A stretch of DNA of 9,743 nt from assembly GCA_023818785.1 (NCBI GenBank), contig JAMWCO010000044.1, positions 1-9,743 of the forward strand, given 5' to 3'. The position numbers and the translations under genes were made by a program. The first letter of the stretch is position 1. Each line of letters opens with the position of its first letter. Source of the stretch: Candidatus Omnitrophota bacterium. Lineage in GTDB: Bacteria > Ratteibacteria > UBA8468 > B48-G9 > JAFGKM01. Shown in pieces: positions 1 through 6,200 of this stretch. Below the pieces are notes generated by a model. The model did not search any database. It was not told the DNA's origin and saw only the letters and a program-made list of their open reading frames with translations.

Positions 1-891
1 AACCACGATTGTATTATCCGCAATCCCACATTCATAAAGTGCACGCAAGATAACACCTACAGCCTTGTCCACCAGTGTCACAAGTCCAAGGTATTGAGCA
101 CGGATTTTCCTCCAATCCTTCTCATTCTTTAAGTTATAACCGCTATACTTAGAATTATAGAAATCAGATATTATTCTGTTGACTAAAGATGCATTTTTAG
201 GTGGTCTCTGTAAGAAATGTGGATTCGTAGGTAACTTTTCAGGAGGATACATTTTATTAAAAGGACCTGTAAAAGGCATGTGTGGTTCAAGGAAATTAAC
301 ATAAAGAATAAATGGACGGTTACAGTTCTCCTTAATAAACCTTGCCGCTTCTTCTCCAAGGAAAGAAGCTTTAGTGAAACGTTCTGGGAGGTTAGCCGCC
401 ATCCAACGACTAAAAATTTTTGCTCCTTTGCTTTCAATATCCGGTGTGAAACCATTTTCAATAAGGAAGTGATGGTGACTGCTGAAATAAGCAAGATATT
501 CTTCTCTGGAATAATATGGACGGTACACATCCTCAATACTTACCCATTTCTCGAACCCATGCTGTGGAATAATCTCGTCACCAAGATGCCACTTCCCATA
601 ATAAGCACATAAATACTCTTCAGAAACCATCTCAGCAATTGTTTTTATTTCAGGAAGAAGAGGAACATTATTTGAAATACATCCATTGGTATGCGGGTAC
701 AACCCTGTTAAAATAGTTGAACGGGATGGCGTACAAACAGGTTGAGATACATAAGCATTTTCAAATATAAAACTTTCTTTTGAAAGGGCATTCAGGTTGG
801 GAGTATGAATAAAACTATTACCATAGCAAGCCATCGTGTCAAACCTTTGCTCATCAGTGAAAATAAATAATAAATTGTGTTTTTTTGCCAT
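1..891 (-). CDS. Type I (formylglycine-dependent) sulfatase, N-terminal 297 codons, cut by left edge
   Basis: This is the first 297 codons of a sulfatase of the alkaline-phosphatase superfamily, which hydrolyses sulfate esters. Seen in the translation: N-terminal FTDEQR (residues 11-16, with metal-ligand Asp13), the sulfatase signature CTPSR (53-57, where Cys53 would be oxidised to formylglycine and Arg57 supports it), GKWHLG (99-104, active-site Lys100 and His102) and EPHMPF (202-207, His204). Family members are usually 450-550 residues, so roughly a third is missing to the left. The ATG at 891 is the only sensible start, because an in-frame TAG lies three codons upstream; the ribosome site there is weak. 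The motif region begins almost at residue 1, so there is no signal peptide and the enzyme should be cytoplasmic. It lies downstream of the operon on the same strand, but its GC is clearly higher and it uses CGT and GCG codons, which suggests separate acquisition. The substrate cannot be read from the sequence; choline-sulfatase-like, sugar-sulfatase and phosphonate-hydrolase relatives share these motifs. Confidence 0.93.
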   Translation of the reverse strand, partial: MAKKHNLLFIFTDEQRFDTMACYGNSFIHTPNLNALSKESFIFENAYVSQPVCTPSRSTILTGLYPHTNGCISNNVPLLPEIKTIAEMVSEEYLCAYYGKWHLGDEIIPQHGFEKWVSIEDVYRPYYSREEYLAYFSSHHHFLIENGFTPDIESKGAKIFSRWMAANLPERFTKASFLGEEAARFIKENCNRPFILYVNFLEPHMPFTGPFNKMYPPEKLPTNPHFLQRPPKNASLVNRIISDFYNSKYSGYNLKNEKDWRKIRAQYLGLVTLVDKAVGVILRALYECGIADNTIVV

Positions 892-1028
892 TTTTGCTAT
901 CTAATTCCAGACATATTCAGCAAGATAAAATTTCATCTTTCTTTCCCGTATCCCGCCTCTGGAAGATAATTGCCTTTTAAGATACCACAAAATCCTTTTC
1001 TAACTGACTATTTTCAAAGATAACCTTT
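892..1028 (-). other. Intergenic spacer between the glycosidase and the sulfatase
   Basis: This 137-nt gap is the only real intergenic space in the window. I see no convincing hairpin followed by a T run on the minus strand, so no clear terminator after the glycosidase. A TTGAAA hexamer (plus-strand 1012-1017) resembles a -35 box, but at 17 nt spacing the -10 position reads GATTTT, a poor match, so an internal promoter for the sulfatase is only possible. The spacer contains short open stretches in all three minus-strand frames that look coding-like, each soon stopped. This could be a decayed gene end or a dispersed repeat. Its composition resembles the sulfatase more than the operon. Confidence 0.5.
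901..936 (-). CDS. Possible 11-residue leader or remnant peptide before the sulfatase
   Basis: An ATG at 936 opens a 12-codon frame reading MKFYLAEYVWN and ends at TAG, with nine bases between that stop and the sulfatase ATG. Just upstream is a purine-rich GGGAAAGAAAG that could serve as a weak ribosome site. A second open stretch ending in GYGKER stops with a TGA that overlaps this ATG as ATGA, but it has no usual start codon. The frame could be a translated leader that couples to the sulfatase, the end of a broken gene, or chance. Its size alone gives little support, so this is a low-confidence entry recorded mainly because of its position. Confidence 0.15.
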   Translation of the reverse strand: MKFYLAEYVWN

Positions 1029-3206
1029 TTATAAATCCAGAAAATGGTAAACCTTACTCAATTCAGAAGGAATTTTCCCTTCTATTTTTTTACCAATTTT
1101 CTCATTTTTTTCAGAAATAAATCTTATTTTTTCATCTGCTTTTAATTTAAATTTTATAAATTCTTTTCTCCTTTCAAATTCAATAGAAAAAGGTATATTC
1201 CCACAGGTAAGATTTTTTATTTCAAAAAAATCAGAATTAGGAAATAAAAAAGGCAAAAAAGATATAATCTTATTTCTTCCATCAGATTGTATTCCACAAA
1301 CCCTTCTTATTAAAACATCATTAAAAATCCCTCCCCATCCATAATTAAAAATATTGTGGGTTGAATATGGTAAACCTGTGAATGGATTATAATTTTCATA
1401 ACAGTTTGGTTCACCAGAAACAACACAAATCCTTATTGTTTTTTCAATCAATTCTTTTGCTATTTTTAAAAAATTGTTTCTAATTAAAGATTCTATTATT
1501 AACCAATTTATATTTGGCCAAACCCTACCATTCCAATAACTTTGATATTCATCAGATGAATTAAAATATGGGTCATCAAGTGAAAGAGTTGGTATTGGAT
1601 AATCTGTCCAGAATTCATTTTTATTTAAAATATGTGAAATAATTTCTCTATTTTGTTTTTTATTTGAAATTAAACCAAGCATAGGTATCATACCTGCTGG
1701 TGTCTTTACATATATTTTTTCTCCATCTATATATTTATCAAGAAAAAGACCTATTTTCTCATCCCACATTTTTTCAATCTCTTTTCTCAAAATTTTTTCT
1801 CTTTTTTCATATTCTTTGTAAATATCTTCTTTCCCAATCTCTTTTGCCATTTTTTTTATTAAATATCTTCCAATATAGATATATGTGTTAAAATCTGGAG
1901 AAAAAATATATCTATTATTTTTAATCATCGGTGAATTCTTCTGAATAAATGGTGGTTCTGGTATATATCTCCTTGAATTATCCCATCCACTTTCCCCAGG
2001 AACTTTTAAATAGACAAGTCCATTTTCCATTCTAAATTTTTCAATATATTTATCAAATTTTATAAGTGAAGGTAAAAACTCTTTCAAAATCTCTTTATCC
2101 CCATTTTTTAAATAGATATCCCAGAGTGCAATTGGAAGAATAAATGGTTGAACTAAATCCCCTGTTATTACTTTATCTATTGCAAGAGTAAATGGCAGAT
2201 GGCCTTTCTCATCTTGATTTTGAATTATATTTCTTAAAGAAGAGGTAGAAATATCTGTATTTATATATTTTTCATATATTGATTGAAATGCAGAATCCCA
2301 GAACCATTGACAAAGTAATCTAAATTTTGATGGGCAGGTAAATCTATTTTTGAAATTCCCTTCCTTAAAATCATAAATATTACTAAATGAGACATAATTG
2401 CAGAAATAGTAAATTTTGTTTAAGTATAATAAGTTTGAATTAAAGTATGGTATCTTATTTCTAAAAAATTCATCTAAATCTTTTCTTCTTTCCTGAAAAT
2501 AAATATCAGGGAATTCAATTGCTTTTTTTACTTTTTCTATCCCTTCATTTTTATCTTTTGAATAAGTGACTGCAAAAACAATTTTCTCCCAATCAGCATG
2601 AGGGGTAAATAATGTTGATTTTAAATTTATAGGTATTTCAAGATAAAAAACATTCCCTTCTTTTTTTAGTTTGAATTTTTTATTGAAAGAATAAATTTTA
2701 TAAAAGTTTTTATGGACACCTTCTTTTTCATATAAAAAGAAAATATTATCACTGCAGTAAAAATCATAATCAATATTATCCTTTTCAACAATTCCTTCAT
2801 TAAAAAAAGGATCTTTTTTTTTATATAAAAATCTTGGCACTATTTCACAAACAATTTTAAATTTACAATCTGTCTCATTTGAAATTAAAATTATATCAAT
2901 AAATGTATTATCCCAAATAGTTTTTCTCTCTTTTATATATGTCCTTCTATAAGTTATATATTCAGCATTAATCTCATAAGGACTCCAAATATAATCTGTT
3001 AAATATAAACCCTTTCTCCCTTCATATGATAATATATAAATATTTGCATCAGAACCATCTAAAGGAGAACAATGGTTAAAATTTTCACTTTTCCCATCCC
3101 ATATATTTAAACTTCCTCCACCTAATGATGATGTATATGATGTTAAGAATTTATCTGCAATTTCAAATTTATCCTTCCTTTTTAAGATCTGTTCAATATC
3201 AATCAT
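1029..3206 (-). CDS. GH63-like (alpha/alpha)6-barrel glycosidase (alpha-glucosidase/mannosylglycerate-hydrolase type)
   Basis: This 725-residue protein most likely hydrolyses an alpha-linked glycoside by inversion. Residues 1 to about 235 form a beta-rich N-terminal region, 236-650 the six-hairpin (alpha/alpha)6 barrel, and the rest a short beta tail. Barrel motifs typical of GH63 and relatives are visible: WFWDSAF (301-307), ESGWDNS (405-411, with Asp409 as probable general acid), YWNGRVWP (557-564), YENYNPFTG (603-611, with Glu604 as probable general base) and FNYGWGG (620-626). This assignment of catalytic residues rests on similarity to E. coli YgjK-type enzymes. No signal peptide is present, so the substrate is probably a small glycoside already inside the cell. 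The ATG at 3206 overlaps the amidohydrolase stop as ATGA and has AAAGGG seven bases upstream. It is the last gene of the tightly packed operon. GH37, GH15-like or amylo-alpha-1,6-glucosidase-type relatives cannot be excluded, and substrate specificity is unknown. Confidence 0.85.
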   Translation of the reverse strand: MIDIEQILKRKDKFEIADKFLTSYTSSLGGGSLNIWDGKSENFNHCSPLDGSDANIYILSYEGRKGLYLTDYIWSPYEINAEYITYRRTYIKERKTIWDNTFIDIILISNETDCKFKIVCEIVPRFLYKKKDPFFNEGIVEKDNIDYDFYCSDNIFFLYEKEGVHKNFYKIYSFNKKFKLKKEGNVFYLEIPINLKSTLFTPHADWEKIVFAVTYSKDKNEGIEKVKKAIEFPDIYFQERRKDLDEFFRNKIPYFNSNLLYLNKIYYFCNYVSFSNIYDFKEGNFKNRFTCPSKFRLLCQWFWDSAFQSIYEKYINTDISTSSLRNIIQNQDEKGHLPFTLAIDKVITGDLVQPFILPIALWDIYLKNGDKEILKEFLPSLIKFDKYIEKFRMENGLVYLKVPGESGWDNSRRYIPEPPFIQKNSPMIKNNRYIFSPDFNTYIYIGRYLIKKMAKEIGKEDIYKEYEKREKILRKEIEKMWDEKIGLFLDKYIDGEKIYVKTPAGMIPMLGLISNKKQNREIISHILNKNEFWTDYPIPTLSLDDPYFNSSDEYQSYWNGRVWPNINWLIIESLIRNNFLKIAKELIEKTIRICVVSGEPNCYENYNPFTGLPYSTHNIFNYGWGGIFNDVLIRRVCGIQSDGRNKIISFLPFLFPNSDFFEIKNLTCGNIPFSIEFERRKEFIKFKLKADEKIRFISEKNEKIGKKIEGKIPSELSKVYHFLDL

Positions 3207-4009
3207 AAAATACCCTTTTTTTTAAATATCTTATAAGCAATATCATAAAAAAACTTTTCTATATATTCTTTACAATCAATCTTTTTAAAAAAACTTTTTA
3301 AGTGATTTGTATAATCTGGTATTTTTTCATAATAAATATCTGAACCAAATAAAATTTTTTCTTTTTTTATTATACTATTTTCACCAAGTCTTTTATTCTT
3401 TATCCAGAATATTTCCTTAAAAAATTTATAATCCCTTGAATAAATAGATGGACCAGATAAATCAAAATAAATATTTGGATTTACTCTTGCAACCTCAACT
3501 GCTTCTTCATACCAAGGATAACCCAAATGCGCTCCTATTATAATTAAATTTGGGAAATTTCTTGAAATTGTTTCAAGAAAGATAGGTCTCATTCTTGAAG
3601 ATGAAACATTTTCTTTTTTTGTTTCAGCAGTTCTTCTACTTACTATACCTGTGTGGAAAAGAGATATTAAATTTTCTTTTTCAATCTTTTCATATATTTC
3701 AAAATAATTTTCATCATCATAATTTTTAAGTGGAGAGATAAATTTAATTCCTTTAAATCCAGATTTTAAAAATTCATCTATTTTCTCTTTTCTATCAATT
3801 CCAAGACGAAAATGTGCAAAGGGAATAACAAGAGAAGGATATTTTTTATAAAATCTTATAACATCTTCATTTCCTAAAATATATTCCCAGTAATTTCCTT
3901 CAATACCTGAGATGACAATCTTTTCATAATTCAATTTTTTAACAATATCAATTAAATCTTTTTCAAAATTTTTAATATTATATAAATGTGAATGAATATC
4001 TATAATCAT
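3203..4009 (-). CDS. Amidohydrolase-2 family (TIM-barrel metal-dependent hydrolase or decarboxylase)
   Basis: This 268-residue protein fits the amidohydrolase-related family (PF04909), which includes lactonases, amide hydrolases and ACMSD-type decarboxylases. Visible metal and active-site landmarks in order are the N-terminal DIHSH (His6 and His8, strand 1), GFKGIKF (84-90), LFHTG (His119), GAHLGYPW (159-166, His161) and ILFGSD (219-224, Asp224). This is the complete set expected for at least a mononuclear metal centre. The length is near the short end for the family but looks whole. The ATG at 4009 overlaps the MttB-like gene's stop as ATGA and has no strong ribosome site of its own, so translation is probably coupled. 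The gene ends in an A8 run just before the glycosidase start (see findings). In sugar-acid operons such proteins are often lactonases, which would suit the nearby oxidoreductase, but that is inference. The substrate is unknown. Confidence 0.85.
   Translation of the reverse strand: MIIDIHSHLYNIKNFEKDLIDIVKKLNYEKIVISGIEGNYWEYILGNEDVIRFYKKYPSLVIPFAHFRLGIDRKEKIDEFLKSGFKGIKFISPLKNYDDENYFEIYEKIEKENLISLFHTGIVSRRTAETKKENVSSSRMRPIFLETISRNFPNLIIIGAHLGYPWYEEAVEVARVNPNIYFDLSGPSIYSRDYKFFKEIFWIKNKRLGENSIIKKEKILFGSDIYYEKIPDYTNHLKSFFKKIDCKEYIEKFFYDIAYKIFKKKGIL
3215..3221 (-). promoter_or_regulatory. Slippery A-AAA-AAG heptamer at the amidohydrolase/glycosidase junction (candidate -1 frameshift site)
   Basis: The last codons of the amidohydrolase read AAA AAA AAG GGT, inside an A8 run (T8 at 3216-3223 on the plus strand). 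In that frame the heptamer is A AAA AAG, the same type as the dnaX frameshift signal. A -1 slip would continue through GGG TAT TTT straight into the glycosidase ATG in frame. No stimulating hairpin was identified, and A runs are common in this AT-rich DNA, so function is unproven. Confidence 0.25.
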
Positions 4010-5382
4010 TTTAATTTTTTAACTGCCTTTTGATATATTTTCTCAAGTTCCCTTCTTTGAAATTCATCTCTTTCAAATTTATGTTCTTTTAAAAGTTCTA
4101 TTGCCTTTTCTCTTGCCTTCTGCCATATTGATTTTTTACCATTCTTTTCCCATACATTAAATGGTTCATTTGAAAATATATCAGAGAAAAATAGAACTTT
4201 TTTATAATTTTCAAGTGTTAATGGATGCGTTAAAAATGAATTCTCTTTTAAAATAGATTCTTTCATAAATTCAATATCCATTTTATTTTCATCAAATTCA
4301 ATTCCTTCTTTTATATGAAGACAACTTTTTAAAATTTCATATTGAATTATAACCTGTTCAATAGAAGCAATTTCATCAATACAACACATCCCAGCCCAAC
4401 CAAAATTTTTCATTCCAAAAAGTAAAGATAAAATAACACCTGCTGAAGAAAGTGCCATCTGTGCATCACCTGGATATTTTCCCATATTATTAAAAACGCG
4501 TGCCATAATATCTATTCCATAATATTCTCCTATCTGATGCAAAATTAAATTAAGTTTTATAAAATCAGGTCCACCAAATACAATACTACCATATTTCATA
4601 TCAAAAGGATAAACAAAAGGTAAAAAAATTACTTCATTTTTTGGAGATAGGATTTTTAAAATTGCTGCTCCAGATAAAACTTCTGCCAAACTTTGTGAAA
4701 CTGAACATATAAAATCTATTGGAGAAGTTGCTCCAACCATTGGCATTGTTCCAACCCAGAAAGAAGTATCTCTATCTATATATCTAAAAGCATTCTCTAT
4801 CAAAAATTTATCAAAACTCATTGGACTTATCATATGCATTCCAATTTCATACTTACCTTTTATTAAATAAATAATTTCTTGAACAATATCAAAAACATAT
4901 TCATCACTGAAAACACCAGCACCATATATCCTATCTGAAACTTCAAGACAGAATTTATAAGTTGCGACTTCTCCTAATTTTTGTGGTAAATCACAAGGAA
5001 ATACTAAAGCACTTCCATAAGCACCAAGAGTATGAGCAATTTTTGTAAAATCAATAAGGTCATTTAATGTTGGTTTTCTTATCTGGCCTGTATATAAATC
5101 ATAACATCTTAAAGAATAACCACTTACAAAAAATTTAATCTCTTTCTCATCAAAATTTTTCTTTTTTGGAAATGGACCTAATAATTCTTCTATTTTCTCA
5201 GGTTTTATAAAAACTCTATTATCTTTTATAAAAATACCTTTTTCTTGCGGTATATTTTTTAAAACTTTTTCAGAACCAACAAAAATACCAATTTCTTCAA
5301 TTAATCTTAAAGCAAATTCATGAATATTTTTAATTTCTTCATTTTTAAGCCCACCTTTCAACTCCCATATTATCTTTCTCAT
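4006..5382 (-). CDS. MttB-superfamily (trimethylamine methyltransferase-like) protein, non-pyrrolysine type
   Basis: This 458-residue protein has the build of the trimethylamine:corrinoid methyltransferase superfamily (PF06253), whose members move a methyl group from a quaternary or tertiary amine to a corrinoid protein. The N-terminal helical region (about 15-70) matches the family's 'h..al.lleeiG' opening. The core carries MPMVGATSPI (213-222) followed by SVSQSLAEVLSG (227-238), then the NFGWAGMCCIDE region (326-337), IEQVIIQYEI (341-350) and a C-terminal FLTHPLTLENYKK stretch (383-395). There is no in-frame TAG, so it is not a pyrrolysine enzyme but resembles the broader family that includes glycine-betaine methyltransferase. 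No corrinoid partner is encoded in the window. The ATG at 5382 overlaps the upstream stop as ATGA; its ribosome site (AGGAAA) is distant, so coupling is likely. It could act on another methylated amine, or have left methyl transfer altogether; the substrate cannot be assigned. Confidence 0.85.
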   Translation of the reverse strand: MRKIIWELKGGLKNEEIKNIHEFALRLIEEIGIFVGSEKVLKNIPQEKGIFIKDNRVFIKPEKIEELLGPFPKKKNFDEKEIKFFVSGYSLRCYDLYTGQIRKPTLNDLIDFTKIAHTLGAYGSALVFPCDLPQKLGEVATYKFCLEVSDRIYGAGVFSDEYVFDIVQEIIYLIKGKYEIGMHMISPMSFDKFLIENAFRYIDRDTSFWVGTMPMVGATSPIDFICSVSQSLAEVLSGAAILKILSPKNEVIFLPFVYPFDMKYGSIVFGGPDFIKLNLILHQIGEYYGIDIMARVFNNMGKYPGDAQMALSSAGVILSLLFGMKNFGWAGMCCIDEIASIEQVIIQYEILKSCLHIKEGIEFDENKMDIEFMKESILKENSFLTHPLTLENYKKVLFFSDIFSNEPFNVWEKNGKKSIWQKAREKAIELLKEHKFERDEFQRRELEKIYQKAVKKLK

Positions 5383-6200
5383 ATTTTAAAGTTTCCTAAA
5401 ATTATATCAAGTTTAATTGAATTTAAATAAATATCCTCTATAGGGAAAAAAGGGTGCTGACTTTTTTCAACTATTAAAAATCCTGAATATTTTATCTTAC
5501 TAAGTATTTTTTTAAACCTCAACCAATCAACATCACCATCTAAAATTGAAACAAAAATATTTTCCCTTTCCTTAAAATCTTTAATATGTATTTGAACAAT
5601 ATAATCCTTTAATGTTTCTATCCAATCATCAGGATATCCATAACCAATTACATTTCCAGTATCAAAATAAATTCTAATATACTTGCTTCCAATCTCTTTG
5701 ATAAAATTTAAAAAAGATAGTGGTGTAAGTAAAAATTTATTCCTTACATTTTCAATCCCAATATAAACTTTATAATCTTCAGCAATTTTAGATATTTCTT
5801 TGAAAAACTTTAAAGAATTTTTATAACCTTCTAAATATCCTATATTCTCATTTATCCATCCCTCACAGATAAGAAGAGTATCTGAACCAAATTTTTTACA
5901 TACAATAAATGCATTCTCAATTAAATTTATCAATCTTGTTTTCTCTTTTAAAGAAGTTGTTGGAAGTAATCTATATGTCTCAGCACATAACAATGAAGGA
6001 ATTTTAAGATTAAAATTTTCAGAAAATCCTTTTATCTCTTCTAAATAGGAGTTTGATGATTTTGTATTCAATCTTCCAGTTTCAAAAAAATAGTTCATTT
6101 CTATCCCTTCAAATCCTGCTTTTTTTGTTATCTCAAATATCTCTTTATAATTTAATCCTTCAGGAAAAGCACTCTCATTAATCCCTTTTTTAATATTCAT
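5379..6200 (-). CDS. Sugar phosphate isomerase/epimerase-type TIM barrel (AP endonuclease 2 family)
   Basis: This 273-residue protein has the xylose-isomerase-like TIM barrel used by many sugar isomerases and epimerases. Numbering from the preferred start, the expected metal or catalytic residues are Glu150 in YIGIEN, Asp180 in IYFDTGN, His205 in IHIKDF and Glu245 in LIVEK, with the common LDGDVDW loop at 220-226. An in-frame ATG at 6227 exists, but the ATG at 6200 is preferred: GGAA sits six bases upstream, the protein then opens with the usual short lead to strand 1 (MNIKKGINES), and the overlap with the upstream gene falls from 38 to 11 bases. The family commonly pairs with Gfo/Idh/MocA dehydrogenases, as here two genes upstream, in inositol or keto-sugar pathways. 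The exact reaction (epimerase, isomerase or dehydratase) cannot be told from the sequence. Confidence 0.85.
   Translation of the reverse strand: MNIKKGINESAFPEGLNYKEIFEITKKAGFEGIEMNYFFETGRLNTKSSNSYLEEIKGFSENFNLKIPSLLCAETYRLLPTTSLKEKTRLINLIENAFIVCKKFGSDTLLICEGWINENIGYLEGYKNSLKFFKEISKIAEDYKVYIGIENVRNKFLLTPLSFLNFIKEIGSKYIRIYFDTGNVIGYGYPDDWIETLKDYIVQIHIKDFKERENIFVSILDGDVDWLRFKKILSKIKYSGFLIVEKSQHPFFPIEDIYLNSIKLDIILGNFKI

Noticed and set aside
183..612. Open frames on both strands of about 110-117 codons within this stretch
   Set aside because: They overlap the sulfatase in other frames. The sulfatase frame carries all the catalytic motifs and is open over 297 codons; the others show no recognisable protein features.
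1700..1891. Plus-strand open frame of 63 codons
   Set aside because: It lies antisense inside the GH63-like gene; its Phe/Leu/Ser-rich sequence is what the complement of lysine/glutamate-rich coding DNA gives.
3216..3223. T8 run as an intrinsic terminator
   Set aside because: It is inside coding sequence, no GC-rich hairpin precedes it on either strand, and on the transcribed minus strand it is an A run.
4006..5382. Pyrrolysine (amber) MttB
   Set aside because: The frame has no internal TAG, so it is a standard-code member of the superfamily.
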